A program made the translations under genes and the position numbers. Below the pieces are notes generated by a model. That model did no database searches and was not told where the DNA came from. It saw only the letters and a program-made list of their open reading frames with translations. Positions 15,900 through 26,167 of a stretch of DNA of 35,828 nucleotides are shown piece after piece. The stretch is from contig JANWKN010000153.1 in the NCBI GenBank assembly GCA_025451355.1, forward strand, positions 1 to 35,828, written 5' to 3'. Each line of letters starts with the position of its first letter. The stretch's first letter is position 1. This DNA comes from Pseudolabrys sp. (GTDB lineage: Bacteria; Pseudomonadota; Alphaproteobacteria; Rhizobiales; Xanthobacteraceae).

Positions 15900-18800
15900 T
15901 CACGCGGCCTCAGCGCGCTCCGCAATCGACGCAAGCTTGCGTAATACGGCGGCCGTGCTCTTCAGACGATCCTGCGGACGCGGCCAATCCTCGAAAAAGA
16001 CCAATTGCTGGCCCTTGGCCGTCTTCGGATCGTTGCGCATGCGGACCGCCGAACCTTGCTCGCGGATGAAGGCAATCAGGCCTTCCGGATTGGCAAAGAC
16101 GTTGTCGCGGAACGAAAGGACGACGCCCTTGGGTCCGGCTTCGACTTTCTCGACATTGGCGCGCCGGCTCAGCGCCTTGATCGCGACGACCTGCAACAGG
16201 TGCTCGACCTCCTGCGGCAGCTTGCCGAAGCGGTCGACCATTTCGGCGGCAAAGCCGTCGATTGCATGTTCGTCCTCGATTTCGGCGAGGCGTCGGTAGA
16301 GCGCAAGTCGTACCGATAGGTCCGCAACATAGTCCTCTGGAATAAGCAGGGCGGTGCCGACGGTAATTTGCGGCGACCAGTGATCGGCGACCGGCGCCGT
16401 GATTCCGGCCTTGAGGCTCATCACCGCTTCTTCCAGCATCTGCTGGTAAAGCTCGAAGCCGACTTCCTTGATGTGACCCGATTGCTCCTCGCCGAGCAGA
16501 TTGCCCGCGCCACGGATGTCGAGATCGTGCGATGCCAGCTGGAATCCTGCGCCCAGTGTATCGAGCGACTGCAATACTTTAAGGCGCCGTTCGGCCTGGA
16601 GCGTGATCGGCTTCTGTGCCGGCAAGGTGAACAACGCATAGGCCCGCAACTTGGCGCGGCCAACGCGGCCGCGAAGCTGGTAGAGCTGAGCCAGGCCGAA
16701 GCGGTCGGCACGATGCACGATCAGTGTATTCGCGGTCGGAATATCGAGACCCGACTCGATGATCGTTGTCGACAGCAGTACGTCATATTTGCCGTCGTAG
16801 AATGTCGACATAATGTCGTCGAGCACGGTGGGCGGCATCTGCCCGTGCACGACTGCAGTACGTACTTCGGAAATGTTCTTATCGAGGAAGTCCTTGGCGC
16901 CGGCCAGGTCCTCGATCCGCGGGCAAACATAGAACGCCTGCCCGCCACGATATTTCTCTCGCAACAGCGCTTCGCGTACGGTGATCGGGTCGAATGGCGA
17001 CACGAAAGTCCGTACGGCCAGCCGATCGACCGGTGGCGACGCGATGATTGAGAGATCGCGTACTCCCGTGAGTGCCAGCTGCAAGGTGCGAGGGATCGGC
17101 GTCGCGGTCAGTGTGAGTACGTGAACTTCCGACCGCAGCGTCTTGAGCTTTTCCTTGTGCGCGACGCCAAAATGCTGCTCCTCGTCGACGACCAACAAGG
17201 CAAGATCCTTGAACTTGATATTCTTGCCGAGCAACGCATGCGTACCGATCACGATGTCCACGTTGCCATCTGCCAGACCCGCCCTGACTTTGGCCAGTTC
17301 TGCCGTCGGCACAAGCCGAGAGGCCTGCGCTACATTCACCGGGAAGCCGCGGAAACGCTCTGAGAACGTCTTGAAATGCTGACGAGCCAGCAGCGTTGTC
17401 GGCACGACAACGGCAGCCTGCTTGCCCCCGATGGCCGCAATGAAGGCGGCCCGTAGTGCCACTTCGGTCTTGCCAAAGCCGACATCACCGCAGACAAGTC
17501 GATCCATCGGGCGTCCCGACCCGAGGTCCTTGATGGTCGCGTCAATGGCAGCCAGCTGATCGTCGGTCTCCTCGTAAGGAAAGCCCGCGCAGAACTCGTC
17601 ATAGGCCCCTGGGCCGACGGTCAGGCGCGTCGCTTCCCGCAACTGCCGTTCCGCCGCGATCTTGATCAATTCGCCGGCAATCTCGCGGATGCGGCTCTTC
17701 ATGCGCGCCTTGCGCGCCTGCCAGTTGCCGCCGCCGAGCCGATCAAGGTCGACGGTCGCTTCCTCCGACCCGTAGCGCGATAGCAGGTCGACGTTTTCGA
17801 CAGGCAGGAAAAGCTTGTCGCCGCCTGCGTAGTGTATCTCAAGGCAATCGTGCGGTGCGCCGACGGCCTCTATGGCCTGCAGCCCCTTGAAGCGCCCGAT
17901 ACCGTGGTCGACATGCACCACCAGATCACCGGGCGTGAGGCTTGTTGCCTCGGCGATGAAATTCTCCGCTCTGCGGGCCGTGCGGTGCGGGCGAACGAGC
18001 CGGTCGCCGAGGATGTCCTGCTCACTAACGATCGCGGTGTCTTCCGTCTCGAATCCGGATTCGATGCCCAAGACGGCGAGCGCGACCGTGGGCTTAGGCA
18101 GCGCGAGCGCCTGCGGCCAGTTGTCGACGGGGTTAAGATTGTGGAGCTTGTGATCGGCCAGAACGTGGCTCATGCGATCGCGCGCGCCTTCGCTCCATAA
18201 AGCGATCGCTACGCGCTTACCCGCGGCCTGTAACGCAAGAACATGCGCGCCGACCGCTTCGAACACATTGGCCCCGGGCTCGGCGCGTTCGGCGGCAAAA
18301 TTGCGACCGCTGCGCGCACCGACATCGAGAGTATCGCTCTCAGGTACTGCGAAAGGTGTGAGCCGGGCGAGCGCGGATGTTTCCAGTCGCTCTTTCCACT
18401 CCGCCTCGCCGAGATATAGCCGCTCGGGCGGCAGCGGCTTGTAGGGCGGTGTGCCGCCCTGCTTCAGCGCGTCGCGGCGCGCGTCATAGTAGTCCGTGAT
18501 CTGCGTAAATCGCTCATGCGCGGCATCCTCGGCGAGATGCTCAAGTGCCAGCGGCGTATCCGGCAAATAATCAAAAATTGTCTCAAGCTTATCGTGGAAA
18601 AGTGGAAGCCAGTGCTCAATGCCCGGATAGCGGCGCCCCTCGCTCACGGCCTCGTACAGCAGGTCGTCGGGAATGGTCGCCCCGAACTGCGCGACATATC
18701 CAATCCGGAAACGGCGAATGGTTTCGGTCACAAGCTGGAATTCCGCAACTGGCACCAGATCAAGCCCGCGCAACTGGTCTTCGCTGATTTGCGTTTGGGC

Positions 18801-19427
18801 GTCGAAGACTCGGATCGTCTCCAGAGCGTCGCCGAAAAAATCGAGACGCACCGGCATGTCCATGCCCGGCGGGAAAAGATCGAGAATGCCGCCGCGCACG
18901 GCGTATTCGCCAGGCTCGCGCACAGTGGAAGCGCGAACAAAACCGTTAAGCTCCAGCCAATCGACAATTCCCTGCATGCCGATGACGTTGCTTGGTGCGA
19001 CCGACAGCGCGTGTGTTGCCACAAAGTCGCGCGCTGGTACGCGCTGGAGCGCGGCATTGACGGTCATCATCAGTACTGAGGGTTTGTCGCGACCGCGCAC
19101 GCGCCCCAGCCGCGACAGCACCGTCATACGTGGTGCTACCAAGGCCGCATTCGGCGACACGCGGTCGTACGGCAGGCAATCCCAGGCCGGAAATTCCAGA
19201 ACCTGGATCTCGGGAGCGAAAAATGTCAGTGCGAGGGACAGTGCCGCCATTCGCTGCCCATCGCGACAGACAACAGCAAGCGAAATTGCCGGCGCGTTTT
19301 TCTTTGCCGCAATCGCGCGCGCCAGATCGGCAAATACAAGCCCTTCGGCGCCATCTGCGACCTGCGAAAGGGTCAGCGGTTTCCCGGGTTTCAACAGATC
19401 GGCGGGTGATTTTCCGGCGGCGATCAC
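15900..19427 (-). CDS. mfd: transcription-repair coupling factor Mfd
   Basis: 1175 aa; RLVCGDVGFGKTEVALRAAF, VVDEEQHFGVAHKEKLK, LTLTATPIPRTLQLAL, QLYQLRGRVGRAKLRAYALF. Confidence 0.98.
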   Translation of the reverse strand: MIAAGKSPADLLKPGKPLTLSQVADGAEGLVFADLARAIAAKKNAPAISLAVVCRDGQRMAALSLALTFFAPEIQVLEFPAWDCLPYDRVSPNAALVAPRMTVLSRLGRVRGRDKPSVLMMTVNAALQRVPARDFVATHALSVAPSNVIGMQGIVDWLELNGFVRASTVREPGEYAVRGGILDLFPPGMDMPVRLDFFGDALETIRVFDAQTQISEDQLRGLDLVPVAEFQLVTETIRRFRIGYVAQFGATIPDDLLYEAVSEGRRYPGIEHWLPLFHDKLETIFDYLPDTPLALEHLAEDAAHERFTQITDYYDARRDALKQGGTPPYKPLPPERLYLGEAEWKERLETSALARLTPFAVPESDTLDVGARSGRNFAAERAEPGANVFEAVGAHVLALQAAGKRVAIALWSEGARDRMSHVLADHKLHNLNPVDNWPQALALPKPTVALAVLGIESGFETEDTAIVSEQDILGDRLVRPHRTARRAENFIAEATSLTPGDLVVHVDHGIGRFKGLQAIEAVGAPHDCLEIHYAGGDKLFLPVENVDLLSRYGSEEATVDLDRLGGGNWQARKARMKSRIREIAGELIKIAAERQLREATRLTVGPGAYDEFCAGFPYEETDDQLAAIDATIKDLGSGRPMDRLVCGDVGFGKTEVALRAAFIAAIGGKQAAVVVPTTLLARQHFKTFSERFRGFPVNVAQASRLVPTAELAKVRAGLADGNVDIVIGTHALLGKNIKFKDLALLVVDEEQHFGVAHKEKLKTLRSEVHVLTLTATPIPRTLQLALTGVRDLSIIASPPVDRLAVRTFVSPFDPITVREALLREKYRGGQAFYVCPRIEDLAGAKDFLDKNISEVRTAVVHGQMPPTVLDDIMSTFYDGKYDVLLSTTIIESGLDIPTANTLIVHRADRFGLAQLYQLRGRVGRAKLRAYALFTLPAQKPITLQAERRLKVLQSLDTLGAGFQLASHDLDIRGAGNLLGEEQSGHIKEVGFELYQQMLEEAVMSLKAGITAPVADHWSPQITVGTALLIPEDYVADLSVRLALYRRLAEIEDEHAIDGFAAEMVDRFGKLPQEVEHLLQVVAIKALSRRANVEKVEAGPKGVVLSFRDNVFANPEGLIAFIREQGSAVRMRNDPKTAKGQQLVFFEDWPRPQDRLKSTAAVLRKLASIAERAEAA

Positions 19428-19714
19428 ACAGCACCCTTGGTATTGAAATTGCGAAGACGAAGAAACAACGCGGTGTCAAAGTCCGACGGGACCGGCTCCA
19501 TTCCGTTCACCCAGGCGAAGATCCGCTGGTCCGGCACGTCGAGCCAGCGCTCAATTTCTTCGACCTCGGTATCGCTCAAGGACGCCATTTTCGCGTCGGC
19601 AAAACGGCCGAGGACGAGATCCATTTCCCGAATGCCGCGATGCCAGCAGCGGAACAGCAGTCGCCGCCGGCGTGCATCCAGCCCTTCGCTCGAGAGGTTC
19701 GTTCCGGTGCTCAC
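19424..19714 (-). CDS. sdhE: FAD assembly factor SdhE (DUF339)
   Basis: RRRRLLFRCWHRGIREMDLVLGRFADAKMASLSDTEVEEIERWLDVPDQRIFAWVNG; GTG start proposed; 4-nt overlap with mfd start. Confidence 0.92.
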   Translation of the reverse strand: MSTGTNLSSEGLDARRRRLLFRCWHRGIREMDLVLGRFADAKMASLSDTEVEEIERWLDVPDQRIFAWVNGMEPVPSDFDTALFLRLRNFNTKGAV

Positions 19715-19844
19715 CCGTGTCTCCAACGCCAAAAACCCGGACGGGGCCGGGGCGGCTTATATAGAGGCTTGGTCGCGCCATGTCAGCCGCCGGTTTGCAC
19801 AGGCCTGCATTGCGCCGGAATTCCACGCACGCCAGCATGGCGTA

Positions 19845-21941
19845 ATGCGGCCGCCCGTACTCAACCCACTGTTTGCTTCGCTCACCAGCCTGCCGGGAGT
19901 GGGACCGAGGCTCGAGAGGCTTTACGCCTCCCTATTTGATCGTGAAGCGCCGCGGGTCGTCGATCTGCTGTTCCACCTGCCGTCAGGAGTTATTGACCGG
20001 CGCTCGCGGCCAAAATTGCGTGATGCTCTGCCGGATCAGGTCGTTACGGTCGCCGTAACGGTCGACAAGCACAGGCCATCGCCACCCCACCGCTCCCGTG
20101 CGCCTTATCGGATCTATACGCATGACGATACGGGCGACCTCACCCTCACCTACTTCAATGCGCGCCGCGACTATCTGGAAACACTCCTTCCCGTCGGCGA
20201 AACACGCTACGTCTCCGGCAAGGTCGAGTTCTATGACGGCATGTTGCAGATGGTGCACCCGGACCGCGTGGTGGATGAGGCCGGCTTTGCTACACTGCCG
20301 CTCGTCGAGCCGACTTATCCGCTCACGGAAGGTCTGGCGCTCGGCAATGTCCGGCGCGCGATGGACGGCGCTCTGGGTCGCCTTCCGGACCTGCCGGAAT
20401 GGCAAGATGAAACCTGGGTTGCGCGCGAGCAGTTTCCGGCCTTTGGCCACGCATTGCGCGGCCTTCACCGACCGGCGGCGCCATCCGATATCGCTCCGGA
20501 GAACCCGGCCTGGACCAGGCTTGCCTACGATGAACTTTTTGCCGGCCAATTGGCGCTTGCGCTGGTGCGCGCACACATGCGTCGTCAGCCAGGCCGCGGC
20601 TCGGCCAGCGAAGGTCGCCTGCGCGCTCGCATCCTCAAGGCGTTGCCTTACGCCCTCACTCACTCGCAGCAAAAAGCGGTGGACGACATCCTCACCGACC
20701 TCGCCCGACCCCAGCGCATGCTGCGGCTCCTGCAGGGTGACGTGGGGTCCGGAAAGACGGTAGTCGCGCTGACGGCCGCCGCCGCTGTGATCGAGGCGGG
20801 ACGACAGGCCACAATTATGGCGCCGACCGAAATCCTCGCGCGCCAGCATCTCGCAACGATCGCCCCACTGGCGGAGGCCGCCGGCCTCCGCATTGCCATC
20901 TTGACCGGCCGCGAACGCGGGGCCGCCCGCAAGGAGATTCTGGATCGTCTCGTGCTTGGCGATATTGACCTTTTGCTCGGTACCCACTCGCTTTTTCAGG
21001 AAGACGTCGCCTTCCATGATCTCGCGCTCGCCGTGGTCGATGAACAGCATCGCTTCGGCGTGCACCAGCGGCTTGCACTCACCCAGAAAGGCGAAGCAGT
21101 CGATGTGCTCGTGCTCACCGCGACACCAATCCCGCGAACGCTTGTCCTGACTTTTTTCGGCGACATGGACATTTCCGAGTTGCGCGAAAAACCACCGGGG
21201 CGCCAACCAATCGACACCCGGACAATCCCTTTGTCGCGTCTTCAGGAGGTTGAGGACGCGGTCGGTCGCGTGATTGCGGAAGGCAAACGCGCCTATTGGG
21301 TCTGCCCCTTGGTCGAAGAGTCGGAGAAAATCGACCTCGCCGCTGCTCAGGCGCGCTTTGAGGCATTGCGTGAAAAATTCGGCGACCAGGTTGACCTCGT
21401 TCACGGCCGCATGAAGGGATCCGACAAGGACGCGGCGATGGCGCGCTTCGCCGTGGGAGAAAGCCGATTGCTCATCGCCACGACCGTGATCGAGGTCGGC
21501 GTCGACGTGCCGGAAGCCACAATCATGGTCATTGAGCACGCCGAACGCTTCGGACTTGCCCAGCTGCACCAACTGCGAGGGCGCATCGGTCGTGGGCCGG
21601 GCGCATCGACTTGCCTCCTGCTCTACAAGGCGCCACTCGGAGAAACCGCAAAAGCGCGTCTCGCCATTCTGCGCGAAACAGAAGACGGCTTCCGCATCGC
21701 CGAGGAGGATCTGCGGTTACGCGGCGAAGGCGATGTGCTGGGAACACGACAGAGCGGGCTTCCCGGTTTCCGGATCGCGCGGGCCGAAATACACGGAAAA
21801 TATCTCGGTGCGGCCCGTGACGACGCTGCCCTTATTCTCGTGCGCGATCCAACTCTCTCGACACCACGCGGCGAGGCGCTGCGGCAGATGCTTTATCTTT
21901 TCGGAAAAGATGAAGCGGTCAAGTTGATCCGCGCAGGGTAA
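19845..21941 (+). CDS. recG: ATP-dependent DNA helicase RecG
   Basis: 698 aa from ATG 19845; LLQGDVGSGKTVVALTAAAAV, VVDEQHRFGVHQRLAL, LTATPIPRTLVLTFFGDMDISELREKPPGR, QLHQLRGRIGRG. Confidence 0.97.
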   Translation: MRPPVLNPLFASLTSLPGVGPRLERLYASLFDREAPRVVDLLFHLPSGVIDRRSRPKLRDALPDQVVTVAVTVDKHRPSPPHRSRAPYRIYTHDDTGDLTLTYFNARRDYLETLLPVGETRYVSGKVEFYDGMLQMVHPDRVVDEAGFATLPLVEPTYPLTEGLALGNVRRAMDGALGRLPDLPEWQDETWVAREQFPAFGHALRGLHRPAAPSDIAPENPAWTRLAYDELFAGQLALALVRAHMRRQPGRGSASEGRLRARILKALPYALTHSQQKAVDDILTDLARPQRMLRLLQGDVGSGKTVVALTAAAAVIEAGRQATIMAPTEILARQHLATIAPLAEAAGLRIAILTGRERGAARKEILDRLVLGDIDLLLGTHSLFQEDVAFHDLALAVVDEQHRFGVHQRLALTQKGEAVDVLVLTATPIPRTLVLTFFGDMDISELREKPPGRQPIDTRTIPLSRLQEVEDAVGRVIAEGKRAYWVCPLVEESEKIDLAAAQARFEALREKFGDQVDLVHGRMKGSDKDAAMARFAVGESRLLIATTVIEVGVDVPEATIMVIEHAERFGLAQLHQLRGRIGRGPGASTCLLLYKAPLGETAKARLAILRETEDGFRIAEEDLRLRGEGDVLGTRQSGLPGFRIARAEIHGKYLGAARDDAALILVRDPTLSTPRGEALRQMLYLFGKDEAVKLIRAG

Positions 21942-22700
21942 TTAGTCGACCGTTTCGGTTTTGCGCGCAACTTGCGCCGCCTTTGCAGTGGCGGCGAGCG
22001 AAGCAAGCTTTTTTTGGGCCTCGTTGTCCGGCTGAACCATACCGGCCGAAATCAACAGGGTCATCGCATTTTCAACCGTAATATCGAGCTCGATCAGGTC
22101 GCTGCGCTTCACGTAGAAAAAGAACCCGGTTGTCGGGTTTGGCGTACATGGCATGAACGCCGAGACGTGTTCACCCTGCGGCAGCTTTTTCACCACATCT
22201 CCGCCAGGCGGCTGCGACAGAAACACGAGCGACCACATTCCCGGCGCCGGAAATTCCACGAGCGCCACTTTACGAAAACTGGAACCGGTCTTCGAGAAGA
22301 GCGACTCGAAGATCTGTTTCATCGTTTTGTAGATTGGTCGCACGATCGGCATGCGGCTGAGCAGACTCTCACCCAGTTCGACCAGTGTCCGCCCGACCAG
22401 GTTGGCAGTCAGGAAACCCAGGAGCGTGAGGACAAGGAACGCGATGATCAAACCCGTTCCCGGGATCGGCCACGGCATATAGCTTTCCGGCCGATAAGTT
22501 GGCGGGATCATTGGCCGCACGAAATCGTCGACCCAGGTGATGATCGACCAAACCAGCCAGACGGTGATCGCCAGCGGTCCGGCGACCACCAGCCCGGTCA
22601 GGAAATAATTGCGAACGCGAGCGGCAAAGCTGGTTTGCGACGCCGAGACTTTCGCAACATCCGCGGCCATTGCATCGCCCGGTTCTTGCATCTCGCTCAT
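21942..22700 (-). CDS. DUF502 domain membrane protein
   Basis: 252 aa; NYFLTGLVVAGPLAITVWLVWSIITWVDDFVRPMIPPTYRPESY...PGTGLIIAFLVLTLLGFLTANLVGR...MPIVRPIYKTMKQIFESL. Confidence 0.93.
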   Translation of the reverse strand: MSEMQEPGDAMAADVAKVSASQTSFAARVRNYFLTGLVVAGPLAITVWLVWSIITWVDDFVRPMIPPTYRPESYMPWPIPGTGLIIAFLVLTLLGFLTANLVGRTLVELGESLLSRMPIVRPIYKTMKQIFESLFSKTGSSFRKVALVEFPAPGMWSLVFLSQPPGGDVVKKLPQGEHVSAFMPCTPNPTTGFFFYVKRSDLIELDITVENAMTLLISAGMVQPDNEAQKKLASLAATAKAAQVARKTETVD

Positions 22701-22709
22701 GGGCGAATC

Positions 22710-24536
22710 CTATTCCACCGTGACCGATTTCGCGAGATTGCGTGGTTGGTCGACGTCCGTCCCGATGGCCGCAGCGGTATGATACGCAATCAGCTGCACC
22801 GGAATTGCGTAGACCAAGGGCGTTACCGTTGACGCCATATCGGGGAGCGACAACGTCTCCAAGGAATTTACTGTCGCCTCACGGGCGCCTTGTGGGTCCG
22901 TGACCAGGATGATCTTGCCGCCTCGCGCGGCGACCTCCTGCATGTTCGAGACCGTCTTGTCGAAAACGCGATCGTGCGGCGCGATCACGATCACTGGCAT
23001 GGTCTCGTCAATGAGCGCGATCGGCCCATGTTTGAGCTCGCCGGCGGCGTAGCCTTCGGCATGGATGTAGGAAATTTCCTTGAGCTTGAGCGCACCTTCC
23101 AGCGCAATCGGAAAGCTCGTGCCGCGACCGAGATAGAGAACGTCGCGCGCCTTGGCGAGATTTTGCGCAAGCTTTTCAATCTGCGGTTCGAGCGTGAGCG
23201 CCGTCGCCATCAAACGTGGCACCTCGATCAGCGCGCGTACCAGGTTCTGCTCGTCCGCTTCGGACAAATGACCACGCGCGCGGCCGGCGGCAACCGCCAG
23301 ACAGGCAAGCGTGCTGAGCTGGCACGTGAAGGCTTTGGTGGATGCGACGCCTATTTCCGGTCCGGCGAGGGTCGGCATCACGACGTCGCTTTCTCTTGCA
23401 ATCGTCGAGGTCGGCACGTTGACCACGGACAGAATATGCTGCTTGTTTTCCCGCGCGTAGCGCAACGTTGCCAACGTGTCTGCGGTCTCACCCGACTGCG
23501 AGATGAAAATCGCAAGATCGCCTGCTTTGAGCGGCGCACCGCGATAGCGGAATTCCGAGGCGATATCGATTTCGACCGGCAGTTTCGCAAAGCGTTCGAA
23601 CCAGTATTTCGCGACGAGCCCCGCATAGAAGGCCGTCCCGCATGCCGAAATCGACAGTCGTTTGAGTTTTGCCCAATCGAACGGAAGGGTCCCAGGCAAC
23701 GCGACCCGTTCGTTCACCATGTCGATATAGTGGGCAAGGGTATGGCCAACAACTTCCGGCTGTTCGTGGATCTCCTTGGCCATGAAGTGCTTGTGATTGC
23801 CTTTGTCGACCAATTGCGCCGAGGCGGTGGATTTGACAATCGTGCGCTCGACGCTGCGGCCACCCTCGTCGCGGATGTCAGCGCCCTTGCGCGTGAGCAC
23901 TGCCCAATCGCCGTCCTCGAGATAAGCGATGGTGTCCGTAAATGGCGCAAGCGCGATCGCGTCCGATCCAAGATACATTTCACCTTTGCCGTACCCGATA
24001 GCGAGTGGCGATCCTTTGCGCGCGCCGATCAGCAGATCGTCGTTTCCAGTGAAGAGGAACGCCAAGGCGAACGCGCCACGCAATTGTTTGAGCGCAGCCG
24101 CGACCGCATCGGCGGGCGCCTTGCCGTTCTTGATCTCCAGCGAGACCAGATGCGCGACGGCCTCAGTGTCGGTTTCACTGACGAATTTGCAGCCCTTTTT
24201 CGTCAGCTGTTCGCGCAACTCGCGAAAATTTTCGATGATGCCGTTGTGAACGACCGCGACGACGTCGGTCGCATGCGGATGAGCATTGTCTTCTGTGGGA
24301 CGGCCATGCGTGGCCCAGCGTGTGTGACCGATCCCGATATTGCCCCCCAGCGGCTCACGGTCGAGCCGCGTTTCAAGCGAACGCAATTTGCCTTCGGCGC
24401 GACGACGGCCGAGTACGCCGTGGTCGAGCGTGGCGACACCCGCGGAGTCATAGCCGCGGTACTCGAGACGTTTCAGGGCGTCGACCAGCTGCTCCGCAAC
24501 CGGCTTGGTTCCCAAAATTCCGACAATCCCGCACAT
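22710..24536 (-). CDS. glmS: glutamine--fructose-6-phosphate aminotransferase (isomerizing)
   Basis: 608 aa; MCGIVGILG N-terminal Cys amidotransferase, GHTRWATHGRPTEDNAHPH, SQSGETADTLATLRYA, C-terminal QPRNLAKSVTVE. Confidence 0.98.
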   Translation of the reverse strand: MCGIVGILGTKPVAEQLVDALKRLEYRGYDSAGVATLDHGVLGRRRAEGKLRSLETRLDREPLGGNIGIGHTRWATHGRPTEDNAHPHATDVVAVVHNGIIENFRELREQLTKKGCKFVSETDTEAVAHLVSLEIKNGKAPADAVAAALKQLRGAFALAFLFTGNDDLLIGARKGSPLAIGYGKGEMYLGSDAIALAPFTDTIAYLEDGDWAVLTRKGADIRDEGGRSVERTIVKSTASAQLVDKGNHKHFMAKEIHEQPEVVGHTLAHYIDMVNERVALPGTLPFDWAKLKRLSISACGTAFYAGLVAKYWFERFAKLPVEIDIASEFRYRGAPLKAGDLAIFISQSGETADTLATLRYARENKQHILSVVNVPTSTIARESDVVMPTLAGPEIGVASTKAFTCQLSTLACLAVAAGRARGHLSEADEQNLVRALIEVPRLMATALTLEPQIEKLAQNLAKARDVLYLGRGTSFPIALEGALKLKEISYIHAEGYAAGELKHGPIALIDETMPVIVIAPHDRVFDKTVSNMQEVAARGGKIILVTDPQGAREATVNSLETLSLPDMASTVTPLVYAIPVQLIAYHTAAAIGTDVDQPRNLAKSVTVE

Positions 24537-24638
24537 CCGTTCGGATGGCCCCTTTGCCTATCATTCATGGTTTAGCGGCCCAAGGCCGACTAATGGAAAT
24601 CACAACGCATTTCGGCGTGTGATGGTTGTCCTGCAAAC

Positions 24639-26012
24639 TCAGGATTTTTTGCGTTTCTTTCCAGCCAGGTTTTTGCCCAAGGCTTTGACCTGCCGCAAGC
24701 GCTTTGCCCAACCTTCCTTAACCGTCTGTTTGGCGCGCGCTATCGCCAGCGCGCCCGCGGGAACGTCCCGTGTTAGCACGGTGCCGGTGCCGACATAGGC
24801 GCCGTCGCCTACCTTGATCGGCGCAACCAGGGCGGAATTCGACCCGATGAAGGCGCCTTTGCCGATATCGGTTCGGTGCTTGGCCACGCCGTCATAGTTG
24901 CAGGTGATGGTGCCTGCCCCAATATTGGCACCCTCGCCGATCCTTGCATCGCCGATATAAGTAAGGTGATTGGCCTTGGCGCCAGCCTCGATCGTCGCCT
25001 CCTTGACCTCGACGAAATTGCCGATGTGCACCTCTTTGCCGAGATCGGTACCCGGACGCAGCCGGGCGAAAGGACCGACGCGGGCGCCTTTGCCCACATG
25101 CGCGCCTTCGAGATGCGAGAACGAACGGATCGTCGCGCCATCTTCAACCGAGACGCCCGGGCCGAACACCACATGCGGCTCGATCGTAACGTCCTTTCCG
25201 AATTTGGTGTCGGCCGACAAATACACCGTTTCCGGCGCGACGATGGTTACGCCGGCTTCAAGTGCTGCCATGCGCAGGCGCTGCTGAAGCACAGCTTCGG
25301 CTTCGGCGAGTTGCAGCTTTGTGTTGATGCCGCGCACGTCATCCTCCGGGGTTTCGATCGCTACGGCCGTCAGGCCCATATCGCGGGCAACGGTCACAGC
25401 ATCGCTGAGATAGTATTCGCCTTTGGCATTTGCATTGCCGATGCGATCAAGGATGGCGAGCGCCTGCTTTCTATCCAACGCCATCAGGCCACCATTGCAA
25501 AGAGCGATCTTGCGTTCTTCGTCCGTCGCATCGCGTTCCTCGCGAATGGCGGCAAGTTCATTTCCACGCATCAAAAGCCGCCCGTAGCCAGTCGGGTCGG
25601 CTGGCTCGAAGCCGAGGACCGCTACCGCCGCGCCGTTGGCCAAGGCACCACGCAGTTTCGACAAAGTCTCAGCCCGCACCAACGGCGTGTCACCGAACAT
25701 CACCACAACGTCGTCGACGTGACGGGCGATAGCCTCGCGGGCAGCCAGCACGGCGTGGGCGGTTCCGCGCCTTTCGTGCTGCTCAAAGATCTGCGCCTTG
25801 GGCGCGTACGTGCATGCATCGGCCTTGACCGCCTCGTGGCCAGGCCCGACCACGATCGCGAGATCGTCGCTTCCCGCGGCACGCGAGGCGACGATCGCGT
25901 GGCCGAGCAACGAACGGCCACCGAGCGCGTGGAGCACTTTCGGCATTTGCGACCGCATGCGCGTGCCTTCGCCGGCCGCGAGAATAATCGCAAGGCATGT
26001 TCGAGAAGGCAT
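24639..26012 (-). CDS. glmU: bifunctional GlcNAc-1-P uridyltransferase / glucosamine-1-P acetyltransferase
   Basis: [26 protein letters not shown] and left-handed beta-helix hexapeptide repeats ...[36 protein letters not shown]; internal ATG at 26012. Confidence 0.97.
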   Translation of the reverse strand: MPSRTCLAIILAAGEGTRMRSQMPKVLHALGGRSLLGHAIVASRAAGSDDLAIVVGPGHEAVKADACTYAPKAQIFEQHERRGTAHAVLAAREAIARHVDDVVVMFGDTPLVRAETLSKLRGALANGAAVAVLGFEPADPTGYGRLLMRGNELAAIREERDATDEERKIALCNGGLMALDRKQALAILDRIGNANAKGEYYLSDAVTVARDMGLTAVAIETPEDDVRGINTKLQLAEAEAVLQQRLRMAALEAGVTIVAPETVYLSADTKFGKDVTIEPHVVFGPGVSVEDGATIRSFSHLEGAHVGKGARVGPFARLRPGTDLGKEVHIGNFVEVKEATIEAGAKANHLTYIGDARIGEGANIGAGTITCNYDGVAKHRTDIGKGAFIGSNSALVAPIKVGDGAYVGTGTVLTRDVPAGALAIARAKQTVKEGWAKRLRQVKALGKNLAGKKRKKS

Positions 26013-26167
26013 TCGCGGTTGCTCGGGTTTTTCTGAGGTCCGAAGCATCCCATACCCCAGCCGGGCCACAGGCAAAAGGCCGCGGCGTCGATCAACGCAA
26101 CCAAGGTGAAAGGCAAGAGGTGCCGGATTCTACTAATGTTTTCAATGATTCGGCTACCGAGGGGGCT

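Noticed and set aside
19983-21572. 529-aa minus-strand ORF opposite recG
   Set aside because: Long antisense ORF expected in high-GC coding DNA; recG is unambiguous on the plus strand and the antisense translation has no recognisable motif.
22890-24575. 561-aa plus-strand ORF opposite glmS
   Set aside because: Shadow of glmS; composition R/H/D-rich typical of antisense frames.
24537-24638. Possible glmS-linked riboswitch/ribozyme or other RNA element between glmU and glmS
   Set aside because: glmS ribozymes are known mainly from Firmicutes, and the roughly 100-nt gap shows no recognisable ribozyme core; the region is also downstream of glmS.
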